NCBI GenBank assembly: GCA_027489835.1
Contig: JAIXZF010000463.1
Coordinates: 1-11,498, forward strand
Direction of reading: 5' to 3'
Source of the DNA: Hyphomicrobiales bacterium
Lineage (GTDB): Bacteria > Pseudomonadota > Alphaproteobacteria > Rhizobiales > Beijerinckiaceae
Length of the DNA stretch: 11,498 nt
Made by a program: the position numbers and the translations under genes. The first letter of the stretch is position 1. Every line of letters starts with the position of its first letter. Of this stretch, positions 1 through 7,250 are shown in pieces. The notes below the pieces were generated by a model, which had not been told where the DNA came from, ran no database searches, and was given only the letters and a program-made list of their open reading frames with translations.

Positions 1-107
1 CGCTCGTATCTCACGCCGAGGAACAGGAGGACCCGCCCCTCAGGCCTCTCGATGGCTGGCCTGGCCGGGCGGTCCTCCGGTTTCGGCCACGGGATCAGCT
101 GACCCAT
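1..107 (-). CDS. Conserved small hypothetical protein, N-terminal part (cut by window start)
   Basis: An open minus-strand frame starts at an ATG (105-107) and runs off the left edge with 35 codons visible. A good ribosome binding site, GGAG, sits 6 nt upstream of the ATG. The peptide begins MGQLIPWPKPEDRPARPAIE and continues to a hydrophobic stretch, RVLLFLGVRYE. I recall short conserved hypothetical proteins of Hyphomicrobiales with a similar 'VLLFTGVRYER'-like core, but I know no function for them. The gene is divergent from the DUF2336 gene, and the shared 152-base gap carries a palindrome and a CtrA-like box. Only the first residues are visible, so the length and any further domains are unknown. 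The strand call rests on the start context and the codon-like GC-rich third positions. The plus-strand frame that is open here has no start or family resemblance. Confidence 0.6.
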   Translation of the reverse strand, partial: MGQLIPWPKPEDRPARPAIERPEGRVLLFLGVRYE

Positions 108-169
108 GACGTTCTCCATCCGGTTTCTGGTTCAACGCCGTTCCAACGCGATTTCGACTCATCCAAGCG

Positions 170-186
170 CATCAGGGGGCCTGATG
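170..186. repeat. Hyphenated palindrome CATCAGG-GGG-CCTGATG
   Basis: Two perfect 7-bp arms, CATCAGG (170-176) and CCTGATG (180-186), are separated by three G. The element lies between two divergent genes and its right arm runs into the CtrA-like box at 184-202. The size and position suit a dimeric repressor operator. No T-run follows on either strand, so a terminator is unlikely. Which protein would bind it is unknown. Confidence 0.4.
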
Positions 187-202
187 GTTAACGGACCGCT
201 AA
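184..202 (-). promoter_or_regulatory. CtrA-like binding box (TTAG-N7-TTAACCAT on the minus strand)
   Basis: On the minus strand this reads TTAG, seven bases, then TTAACCAT. The CtrA consensus in alphaproteobacteria is TTAA-N7-TTAA, and TTAACCAT is a recognised CtrA-associated 8-mer, so only one base of the full box differs. It lies 57 bases before the DUF2336 ATG (260) and 76 bases before the divergent start at 107, so it could serve either gene. TTAA occurs only three times in this window by my reading, and two of the three have this geometry. A GANTC (CcrM) site, GACTC, lies at 156-160. The function is inferred from the motif alone. Confidence 0.5.
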
Positions 203-259
203 TTCTTTCGCGGTAGCGTTTGACCAATCCCGCGTGTTGTCAGTGCGTTGCGTCAAAAA

Positions 260-1372
260 ATGTCCGAGCGTGTTCCTTTCTCCGCCTTCGACGACCTGGC
301 CCGCATGGCCAGCGCCGGGTCGCCCGGCCTCGCCGGGGCGACCCTCAAGGTCCAGTCCGAGCTGTTCGCGATGCGGGGCGAAATGTCGGCCGCCGAGCGC
401 GAGCAGTTCACCGCGCTGTTCCTGACCCTGCTTCCGCTGGCCGACGAAGCCACCACGCGCGAGGTGGCGGCGCGGCTGGCAGCCCATCCGCGAACGCCTC
501 CGCTGCTCATCGAGGCGCTGTTCACGCGCGGGACCGGCATTGCCGAGATCATCGTCGAGCGCACCGCGAGCCTGAGCGAAGAAATGACCGAGCGCGCCAT
601 CGGGGATCCCGACCCGCGACTCGCGACGCGGCTGGCAGGCCGCGCCGACCTTTCGGCCGCAGCCCAGTTCGCCCTTCTGGGCCGGCCCGAGAAGACGGTC
701 GCGCTCGCTCTCTCCCAGAACAGCGCGGTCAGGCTCGATCCCGACGTAGCCGAGGCGCTGATCGGCCGGGCGAGGCTGGATGCTGAGATCGGCCGTGCGC
801 TGGTGCGCCGCGGGGACATCGAGCCGCCGTCGCTTGCGCCGATCTATCAGCTCGCTCCCGAAGCGCTGCGGGCCCGCATCCGCGAGGAAATGGCCTGGGC
901 CGTCACCGGCCGCCGCACCACCGCCACGATCGAGCCGGCCGAGCACGACAGGTTGATGGAAGCGTCGCTATCGGGTCTGGACGCGCTGCTCGAAGGCGCG
1001 GAGAGCCTGCTCGACCGGGGCCCCGCCTTCACCGCGGCTGCCCTCGCCGACCCGACGCGCGAACTCGCCGCCCTCGCCCTCGTCTCGCTCGGCATCGCCG
1101 CGGAAGACGCCACCCGGATGCTGCTGCGGACCGGCGACGACGTCGCGCGCTCGAGCCGGCAGCTCCATGCGGTCGTCGCCATGATGCGGGCAACGACGCG
1201 CGGCGCCGCCGACCTGATCCTCGAGGCGATGTGGCCGCGCCTGACCCAGCCGCGCAGGGCTGCGATGCACGTGCCTGTGATGGCGCCGGGCGGGACGCCA
1301 TCGCGCGCCCCGGCGGGCTCGCGGAGGCCGGCCGAGAGCCAGGCGATCGACAAGCTCAGGAAGCGCAGCTGA
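260..1372 (+). CDS. DUF2336 domain-containing protein
   Basis: The product is 370 residues if translation starts at ATG 260 (MSERVPFSAFDDLARM). A TTG four codons upstream is also open, but neither start has a clear ribosome binding site. I recognise the DUF2336 family, typical of alphaproteobacteria and of about this length. It is soluble, with no signal peptide or membrane span, and appears almost wholly alpha-helical. Repeated helix pairs rich in Ala, Leu and Arg through roughly residues 30-320 suggest an alpha-solenoid scaffold of HEAT/ARM type. The last 40 residues are a basic, Pro/Gly/Ser-rich tail ending KLRKRS. No catalytic motif is visible and the biochemical role is unknown. The gene stands alone on its strand and converges on the DUF1491 gene with 10 bases between the stops. 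A CtrA-like box lies upstream, so cell-cycle control is possible (inference). Confidence 0.85.
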   Translation: MSERVPFSAFDDLARMASAGSPGLAGATLKVQSELFAMRGEMSAAEREQFTALFLTLLPLADEATTREVAARLAAHPRTPPLLIEALFTRGTGIAEIIVERTASLSEEMTERAIGDPDPRLATRLAGRADLSAAAQFALLGRPEKTVALALSQNSAVRLDPDVAEALIGRARLDAEIGRALVRRGDIEPPSLAPIYQLAPEALRARIREEMAWAVTGRRTTATIEPAEHDRLMEASLSGLDALLEGAESLLDRGPAFTAAALADPTRELAALALVSLGIAAEDATRMLLRTGDDVARSSRQLHAVVAMMRATTRGAADLILEAMWPRLTQPRRAAMHVPVMAPGGTPSRAPAGSRRPAESQAIDKLRKRS

Positions 1373-1382
1373 GCGACGGGCC

Positions 1383-1706
1383 TCAGCCCAGCGCGGGGTC
1401 GCCACCCGGGTCCTCGACCTCGACGAGCCAGAGGTCGCCGTCGAAGCGGATCTCGCGGGTCACCCGGTCCTCGACCGTGCCGGGATCGGCCTCGAGCGCA
1501 AGTTCGAAGCGCCGTTCGCCCGGCGCACCGTCAAGGCTGGGCGGAGCAGGCGCATAGAGCCGCGCCGAGCCGTCGAGCCGGTCCACCTTGATGAAGATCG
1601 CGCCGGCCTCGGGCGAGCCGCGTCGGCGGAGCACGGCGACGACGCCAGCGGCGGCACGCTGCCTGAGATAGGCCGAAACCCAGAAATCGCTGCGAAGCCG
1701 CGCCAT
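1383..1706 (-). CDS. DUF1491 family protein
   Basis: A 107-residue protein starting MARLRSDFWVSAYLRQR, which matches the usual N-terminus of DUF1491 proteins (LRSDFWVSAYLRR-like), so the ATG at 1704-1706 is well chosen despite a weak ribosome binding site. The family is small (about 110 residues), cytoplasmic, almost confined to alphaproteobacteria and without known function. The sequence shows two likely beta-strand segments, AIFIKVDRL and RLYAP, then an acidic C-terminal half with REIRFDGDLWLVEVED, consistent with a compact alpha/beta fold. There is no cysteine cluster or obvious active site. It is the last gene of a minus-strand run: kinase, peptidoglycan-binding protein (47 bases upstream), then this gene. 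It is probably co-transcribed with them. A weak 6-bp inverted repeat (1368-1373/1382-1387) spans the two convergent stop codons and has no T-run. Confidence 0.85.
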   Translation of the reverse strand: MARLRSDFWVSAYLRQRAAAGVVAVLRRRGSPEAGAIFIKVDRLDGSARLYAPAPPSLDGAPGERRFELALEADPGTVEDRVTREIRFDGDLWLVEVEDPGGDPALG

Positions 1707-1754
1707 GGCCGATTGTCGGCGAAAGCCAAGCCGGGCGCCAGCCCCGCCGCGCGA

Positions 1755-2420
1755 TCACTCGATGCGGACGCCCGAGGCCGCGGCGAGTTCGCGCAGGGTG
1801 CGGGGGCCGAGATCGCGCGTCACCGGAATGCGGCGCTCGCGCTCGAAGCGCTCGATGGCGGCGCGCGTTTCCTCGCCGAAAACGCCGTCCGCCTTGACCG
1901 GGCCGACGCCGACACGGTTCAGCGCGCGCTGGGCGGCGAGCACGGGCCGCGCCTCGGTCCGCTCGGGAACGGAAGCCGTAGGCCGGACGATCTCGGAGGC
2001 CGGGGCCTGCCCGGTCCTGATCAGGTCGCCGATCGGATCGCGGGGCAGAGCCGCCGTGTCGCGCACGGGCGCGGGAGGGCGCGGCGTCGCGGCTAAGGGC
2101 GCTGCGGCGGAGGCGGCGGGGCGCGCGGCAGGCGCGGCAGCGAGTTCGGCAGGCCGCTGCGGCGGCGCGGGGATGGGCTGGGGCGCGGCCGCGCGCGCGG
2201 CGGGCTCGCCGATGAAGGAGCGCGGGCTCGCATCCTTCTGCCAGGTCAGCGCATTGACCGCGATGAGGCCAGCCACGGCGAAGAAGGCGCAATGCGCCAG
2301 CGTAGCGCCCGGTCGCGCGCGCAGGCGCCGGGCAAACCATTCGAGCGGCAGAAGGCGCAGCCGCGCAGGCTGGGACACGTGGTGAATGTGATGCGAGCGT
2401 GCTGCGAGCGTCATGGACAT
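1755..2420 (-). CDS. Membrane-anchored peptidoglycan-binding (PG_binding_1) domain protein
   Basis: A 221-residue protein with the layout of a single-span inner-membrane protein. It has a basic cytoplasmic N-terminus (residues 1-38, many Arg), one membrane segment (about 39-59), a long Ala/Pro-rich linker (about 70-155), and a C-terminal PG_binding_1 domain (about 158-215). The domain shows the family pattern: a leading helix VLAAQRALNRVG, then ADGVFGEETRAAIERFERE and a terminal LGPRTLRELAA helix. The linker would let the domain reach the cell wall from the inner membrane. No hydrolase domain is attached, so binding or anchoring is more likely than cleavage. The start could be M1 or M3 (ATG at 2412-2414); neither has a clear ribosome binding site. 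It lies 34 bases downstream of the kinase stop and 48 upstream of the DUF1491 start, so it is probably the middle gene of an operon. Its link to the kinase is inferred. Confidence 0.85.
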   Translation of the reverse strand: MSMTLAARSHHIHHVSQPARLRLLPLEWFARRLRARPGATLAHCAFFAVAGLIAVNALTWQKDASPRSFIGEPAARAAAPQPIPAPPQRPAELAAAPAARPAASAAAPLAATPRPPAPVRDTAALPRDPIGDLIRTGQAPASEIVRPTASVPERTEARPVLAAQRALNRVGVGPVKADGVFGEETRAAIERFERERRIPVTRDLGPRTLRELAAASGVRIE

Positions 2421-2454
2421 GGCGTTTGCGACCGGTTGGCGGGGCGTCGGAATC

Positions 2455-4293
<1,839 letters not shown>

Positions 4294-4300
4294 CGCGCTG

Positions 4301-4306
4301 CTCCCG
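4301..4306 (-). promoter_or_regulatory. Ribosome binding site deciding the kinase start
   Basis: On the minus strand CGGGAG lies 7 nt upstream of a TTG codon (4291-4293) in frame with the kinase. The other in-frame candidates, ATG 4254 and ATG 4428, have no purine-rich sequence at the proper distance. With this start the protein begins (M)QQASFIQGLTTAMERFVHPD. Confidence 0.5.
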
Positions 4307-4361
4307 AGGGCATCCTTGACGGACGCCGCATTACTTGAGGCTGCATTGTCGGGGCCGGTCT

Positions 4362-4376
4362 TTAAGCGAAAGCTAA
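4362..4376 (-). promoter_or_regulatory. CtrA-like binding box (TTAG-N7-TTAA) upstream of the kinase gene
   Basis: The minus strand reads TTAG-CTTTCGC-TTAA, one base from the CtrA consensus TTAA-N7-TTAA and with the same deviation as the box at 188-202. It lies 68 bases before the preferred TTG start (4293) and 107 before ATG 4254. That suits a promoter element and argues against the long form starting at 4428, in which it would be coding sequence. CtrA control of a DivJ-like kinase would make a feedback loop (inference). Confidence 0.5.
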
Positions 4377-4417
4377 GGCAGTTTCGCCGCGGCAGCGGAC
4401 AAGCCCCGCGCGGAACC

Positions 4418-4441
4418 AAAAAATCCATTGTTTTTCAATGG
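4418..4441 (-). terminator. Terminator-like hairpin upstream of the kinase promoter region
   Basis: On the minus strand CCATTG-AAAAA-CAATGG forms a 6-bp stem with a 5-nt loop, followed by A and six T. The stem is short and AT-rich, so termination would be weak. No minus-strand gene lies directly upstream, so it could stop antisense transcripts entering the kinase leader. It could equally be a protein-binding inverted repeat. Confidence 0.3.
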
Positions 4442-4624
4442 GATGCTCGATGTTCCGGCCAATGGCGCCCGGTTGTCTGCATCTGCGGTCAAGGTGAACA
4501 GAGGCTGAAGAGAATGCGCGCAATCGGCCACGCCGGCGCAACGGGACCTTGGGGCGGACGTGCTAGACAGGAACCATGACGATCAGGGGCTTCAGCGACG
4601 CCCCGGACGACCCAGGGAGCCCCG

Positions 4625-4933
4625 ATGTTCGGCCTCGTGCGCAATGCGGTGGTGATCGGAACCATCGCCTACTTCTCGCCCGTGCATGACCAGACGCCCG
4701 AGGCGCGGCTGGCCGCGCTGCGGGCCGATCCGGGCGCAGCGGCTGCCGGCCTTGCGGCAGGCGCCGTGTCGGCCGCCCCTCGCCTCGCGCTCGAGGCGGC
4801 GAGCCATCTGGACGCCGAGACGCGAGACGCGCTGACCCGCAAGATCGCGGCCGTGGCCTTTGGCGCCACGCCGCAGGCGGGCGGATCGCCGCAGAAGGCC
4901 GCCGCAGAGCGAAAGACGCCGCCGCATCCTTGA
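4625..4933 (+). CDS. Small membrane-anchored or exported hypothetical protein (DUF5330-like position)
   Basis: A 102-residue protein whose ATG has a strong ribosome binding site, AGGGAG, 6 nt upstream. The N-terminus, MFGLVRNAVVIGTIAYFSPV, holds one hydrophobic segment (about 7-19) after a single Arg and could be a membrane anchor or uncleaved signal. It is followed by an Ala-rich helical region (about 25-80) and a basic, low-complexity tail rich in Lys, Pro and Gly (about 84-102). No catalytic or metal-binding motif is visible. In rhizobia I recall a short DUF5330 protein next to sufE with a similar N-terminal membrane segment. The position fits, but the sequence is too short and simple to assign the family with confidence. 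It precedes sufE by 67 bases and is probably co-transcribed with it. Function unknown. Confidence 0.65.
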   Translation: MFGLVRNAVVIGTIAYFSPVHDQTPEARLAALRADPGAAAAGLAAGAVSAAPRLALEAASHLDAETRDALTRKIAAVAFGATPQAGGSPQKAAAERKTPPHP

Positions 4934-5000
4934 TTTGGCGCCACGGCCGGCGCACATGCGCTGGACGGCCGCATGGCGCGGCACAGGCGGCGCGAGGACC

Positions 5001-5420
5001 ATGGCCACGACGATCGACGACATCATCGCCGATTTCGACCTTATCGAGGACTGGGACGAGCGCTACCGCTACCTCATCGAGATCGGGCGCGAGCTCGAGC
5101 CGCTGCCGCCCGAGGCGCACAGCGACGCCAACAAGGTCCGGGGCTGCGCCAGCCAGGTCTGGATCGAGACGAACGCCGAGCCTGACGGGCGGCTGCGCTT
5201 CCGCGGCGACAGCGACGCGCACATCGTCAAGGGCCTGGTCAGGCTGACGCTCGCCACCTATTCGGGCCTCAGGCCGGACGAGATCCTGGCCCGAGACGCG
5301 GGCGCGGTGTTCGAGCGGCTCGGGCTGTCGCAGCATCTGACGCCACAGCGCTCGAACGGGGTGCGGGCCATGGTCGAGCGCATCAAGACCGATGCGCGCC
5401 AGGCGCTCGGCGGCGCCTGA
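5001..5420 (+). CDS. sufE: SufE family Fe-S cluster assembly sulfur acceptor
   Basis: A 139-residue cytoplasmic protein of normal SufE length. SufE takes the persulfide from the cysteine desulfurase SufS, stimulates its activity and passes sulfur to the SufBCD scaffold. The acceptor cysteine is Cys49 in NKVRGCASQVWIE, the hallmark motif and the position expected from E. coli Cys51. The rest fits the family: an N-terminal helix TIDDIIADFDLIEDWDERY, and further on LVRLTLATYSGLRPDEI and LSQHLTPQRSNGVRAMVERI. The start at 5001 is chosen because the family begins a few residues before DDIIADF and GAGG lies just upstream. The frame is open to 4860 (TTG), but that extension is an Arg-rich shadow sequence. 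No other suf gene is in the window, so the main suf operon must lie elsewhere. It converges on the DUF6456 gene with 24 bases between. Confidence 0.95.
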   Translation: MATTIDDIIADFDLIEDWDERYRYLIEIGRELEPLPPEAHSDANKVRGCASQVWIETNAEPDGRLRFRGDSDAHIVKGLVRLTLATYSGLRPDEILARDAGAVFERLGLSQHLTPQRSNGVRAMVERIKTDARQALGGA

Positions 5421-5434
5421 GCCGGCGCGCCGCC
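5409..5434. terminator. Possible bidirectional hairpin between sufE and the DUF6456 gene
   Basis: GGCGGCGC (5409-5416) and GCGCCGCC (5427-5434) form an 8-bp stem with a 10-nt loop that contains the sufE stop codon. It sits between two convergent stops, which is the right place. There is no T-run on either strand, so a Rho-independent role is doubtful. Confidence 0.25.
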
Positions 5435-5444
5435 CCCGGCTTCA

Positions 5445-6341
5445 TCAGCGCGCGGGCGGATCGAGCCATTCCGAAAATCCGGACCTCTCGCCATCGCTCC
5501 AGGCGCGCGGCCGCGCCGCGTCCGGCCCGGTGGCCGCCTCGGCGATGCCGTAATGGCGCGCGAGACGCCCCAGGGCGAGGCGCAGGACCAGCTTGCCCGA
5601 ACGCGGCGGCCAGGAGCGCCTGAGCTCAGCCTCCTGCAGGGGCACGAGGAAGCCGCAGACATCCAGCACGAAATGGCCGATCTCGCTGCCCAGCACAGCG
5701 AAGGCGGCGCGGACGCGCTGGCGTGCTCCGATCGCCACATCCGAGGCGAGCGCCGGATCGCGCGGGCTGGCGCTCGCTCCGGCCGTCTCCATCCGGCTCC
5801 AGTTGGTGGTGACGCTCGGCAGCATGGCGGCCTGGGTCACGTCGCGCCGGAAGCGCTCGCCGGCAAGGAACGCGGCTTCGTCGAGAAGCGGCCGGCCATC
5901 AGCGCCGCGCCGCCGGTGGAGCCACAGCAGCGGGCTCTCCGCCTCGTTCAACCTAGGGCTTCCGCCCGCTGCCTCCCGGCCCGTGGCCGCTCCGTCCTGC
6001 GGCGCGGGCTCGAATCGACCGGAGGCCTGCTGCACGAGCAGGCCGAGCGCCGCCGCCCGGCGCAAGGCGGGGAGCGAGGCCCTCCCCGCGCCGAGGGACG
6101 CGCCGGCCTGCCGCTTCGACAGCACGGCCTCGCCCTCGCGCGTCGGGTCCAGGCGAGCGATCAGGCCATCGCGCGCCATGCGCTCGGCGAGGCGGCGGGC
6201 CGCGCCATCCAGTTCAGCAGATGTTTCGGATGGCGCGGCGGGCTGGATGCGCCTCCCGTTCGCCGCATGGGGCTGCGGCTCTTGATCGCGATCCGGCGGG
6301 GTTGCCGGGGAAGTCCCATTCGTAGGATCATTGTCTGCCAT
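5445..6341 (-). CDS. DUF6456 domain-containing protein
   Basis: A 298-residue protein from ATG 6341 (MADNDPTNGTSP). A GTG three codons upstream is in frame but lies within the purine-rich ribosome binding site (GGAGGGAG, ending 8 nt before the ATG), so the ATG is preferred. Residues 1-45 are polar, Pro-rich and probably disordered. About 45-115 is Ala/Arg-rich and helical, with LSKRQAGASLGAGRASLPAL and a following AALGLLVQQ, which could be a small winged-helix-like DNA-binding unit. The C-terminal half (about 135-275) matches the DUF6456 domain as I know it: SPLLWLHRRR, then FLAGERFRRDVTQAAMLPSV and the TNWSRME segment. After that come GSEIGHFVLDVCGFLVPLQE and LVLRLALGRLARHYG. DUF6456 proteins are considered putative regulators in alphaproteobacteria; no target is known to me. 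The promoter carries an inverted repeat over the -10, so the gene is probably repressible, perhaps by itself. Confidence 0.85.
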   Translation of the reverse strand: MADNDPTNGTSPATPPDRDQEPQPHAANGRRIQPAAPSETSAELDGAARRLAERMARDGLIARLDPTREGEAVLSKRQAGASLGAGRASLPALRRAAALGLLVQQASGRFEPAPQDGAATGREAAGGSPRLNEAESPLLWLHRRRGADGRPLLDEAAFLAGERFRRDVTQAAMLPSVTTNWSRMETAGASASPRDPALASDVAIGARQRVRAAFAVLGSEIGHFVLDVCGFLVPLQEAELRRSWPPRSGKLVLRLALGRLARHYGIAEAATGPDAARPRAWSDGERSGFSEWLDPPAR

Positions 6342-6372
6342 AGCGCGCACTCCCTCCGGCCATATGCCGTTA

Positions 6373-6390
6373 ATAGGATTACAATCCTAT
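6373..6390. promoter_or_regulatory. Palindromic operator ATAGGATT-AC-AATCCTAT
   Basis: Two perfect 8-bp arms (6373-6380 and 6383-6390) are separated by 2 bp. The element is AT-rich in a GC-rich setting and overlaps the -10 hexamer of the predicted minus-strand promoter, so a bound dimer would block transcription of the DUF6456 gene. It ends 31 bases upstream of ATG 6341. The perfect symmetry favours a homodimeric helix-turn-helix regulator. I do not recognise the cognate protein with certainty. Confidence 0.6.
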
Positions 6391-6412
6391 AAAAGGGCCT
6401 GCGGAATTGCAA
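6384..6412 (-). promoter_or_regulatory. Predicted sigma70-type promoter of the DUF6456 gene
   Basis: On the minus strand TTGCAA (6407-6412) and TAGGAT (6384-6389) are separated by exactly 17 bases. Each matches four of the six consensus positions. The -10 lies inside the palindromic operator. The transcript would start near 6377 and have a leader of about 35 nt with a strong ribosome binding site. Confidence 0.45.
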
Positions 6413-6605
6413 GCCGGGCGTGGCGATGTCTGGGGATGACGTGCTGGATCGGGGCGGCGCCGGAGGCCCGCTGCCAGTCAGGCGGTGGCGCCTGCCGCGA
6501 TATCGGAAAACCTGGACGAATCTGTGGACTGGCGGCTCAGGCTTTGCCGCATCGTCCCGAAATCGACTCTCCACGAGCCAGGCGGAGCGGCGGCCCAAAC
6601 GTCAA
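6413..6605. other. Non-coding stretch between the DUF6456 promoter and the mucR terminator
   Basis: The whole gap between the DUF6456 start and the mucR stop is 315 bases (6342-6656). Its ends hold the DUF6456 promoter and operator and the mucR hairpin. In the remaining 193 bases I see no credible gene. The frames that are open here are Arg/Gly/Ser-rich, lack ribosome binding sites and resemble no family. Confidence 0.5.
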
Positions 6606-6631
6606 CGCGCGGCCCTGTGAGGGGCCGCGCG
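6606..6631 (-). terminator. Hairpin downstream of mucR, likely terminator
   Basis: CGCGCGGCCC (6606-6615) and GGGCCGCGCG (6622-6631) form a perfect 10-bp GC-rich stem with a 6-nt loop, 25 bases past the mucR stop codon. On the minus strand it is followed by TTGACGTTT, a poor T-run. It is probably a terminator or an mRNA-stabilising 3' hairpin. Confidence 0.5.
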
Positions 6632-6656
6632 CTCAAACCGTGCCGGATGCCGCGGA

Positions 6657-7073
6657 TCAGCGGCCGCGCTTGCGCTTCTGGCCCAGGCCCATCTGCTTCG
6701 CGAGCTGGGAACGCGCTTCGGCGTAATTCGGCGCGACCATCGGATAATCCTGCGGCAGGCCCCACTTCTCGCGGTACTGCTCGGGCGACATGTTGTAGGC
6801 GGTGCGCAAATGGCGCTTGAGCGACTTGAACTTCTTTCCGTCCTCGAGACAGATGATGTAGTCGTTCGTGATCGACTTCTTGACCGAAACGGCTGGCTTG
6901 GCCGGCTCCATCGCGACGGGGACGTCCTGTCCGGAGGACACCCGCATGAGTGCGGAATGGATGTCGCTGATGAGCGACGGTATATCGACCGAAGGAACCG
7001 AATTGTTCGCCACATAGGCGGACACAATGTCAGCTGTCAGTTCGATGTAGTTCGGGGCCCCCGATTCGGACAT
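6657..7073 (-). CDS. mucR: MucR/Ros family transcriptional regulator
   Basis: A 138-residue DNA-binding regulator starting at ATG 7071-7073, with GGAG 7 nt upstream. MucR/Ros proteins oligomerise through the N-terminal region and bind AT-rich DNA as H-NS-like silencers. They control exopolysaccharide, motility, virulence and CtrA-linked cell-cycle genes and repress their own promoter. The sequence follows the family throughout: LTADIVSAYVANNSVP (12-27), IPSLISDIHSAL (31-42), the core DYIICLEDGKKFKSLKRHL (71-89), then NMSPEQYREKWGLPQDYPMV and a basic tail ending GQKRKRGR. In Ros the zinc ligands are Cys-X2-Cys-X9-His-X3/4-His. Here Cys75 and His88 remain, but the second Cys is Asp78 and the last His positions are Ala92 and Tyr93. 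The domain therefore probably folds without, or with a different, metal site, as known for some Mesorhizobium homologs. The gene is monocistronic, with its own promoter and hairpin. Confidence 0.95.
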   Translation of the reverse strand: MSESGAPNYIELTADIVSAYVANNSVPSVDIPSLISDIHSALMRVSSGQDVPVAMEPAKPAVSVKKSITNDYIICLEDGKKFKSLKRHLRTAYNMSPEQYREKWGLPQDYPMVAPNYAEARSQLAKQMGLGQKRKRGR

Positions 7074-7221
7074 AGTGCTTCTCCAAAATTACAAAACGGT
7101 GTTGTCGACGGAAAAACCGATCAAAACGCTTTCAGCGATCAGGTCTCGGACAAGACATTCGTTCGGGACGACCGTCGCAACCCATGCGTCCCTCGCTAAA
7201 TCGCTACTACGCATCGACCAA

Positions 7222-7250
7222 ATCATAATTCGCCTTTCTACTAACATCAA
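7222..7250 (-). promoter_or_regulatory. Predicted sigma70-type promoter of mucR
   Basis: On the minus strand TTGATG (7245-7250, four of six consensus bases) and TATGAT (7222-7227, five of six) are separated by exactly 17 bases in an AT-rich stretch. The transcript would start near 7215, leaving a leader of about 140 nt. MucR proteins are known to bind AT-rich sequence at their own promoter, and the stretch 7218-7260 would suit that. Confidence 0.55.

Larger units (their letters stand above)
4294..4624. other. Control region between the kinase gene and the small membrane-protein gene
   Basis: These 331 bases separate two divergent genes. They hold, from left to right, the kinase ribosome binding site, a CtrA-like box (4362-4376), an AT-rich hairpin with a minus-strand T-run (4418-4441), and a stretch (4442-4609) in which I see no gene or convincing -35/-10 pair. 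An AGGGAG ribosome binding site precedes ATG 4625. The kinase frame stays open back to an ATG at 4428, but that extension lacks a ribosome binding site and would pass through both the box and the hairpin. Confidence 0.5.

Noticed and set aside
1368..1387. Inverted repeat GCTGAG/CTCAGC across the convergent stops of the DUF2336 and DUF1491 genes
   Set aside because: The stem is only 6 bp with no T-run, and much of it consists of the two stop codon contexts. It is too weak to call a terminator.
220..2385. Many long overlapping frames on both strands opposite the DUF2336, DUF1491 and peptidoglycan-binding genes
   Set aside because: They are Arg/Ala/Gly-rich shadow translations of GC-rich genes, with no family resemblance or ribosome binding sites.
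4860..5000. N-terminal extension of sufE from a TTG
   Set aside because: The extension is Arg-rich and overlaps the end of the preceding gene. SufE proteins begin near the ATG at 5001.
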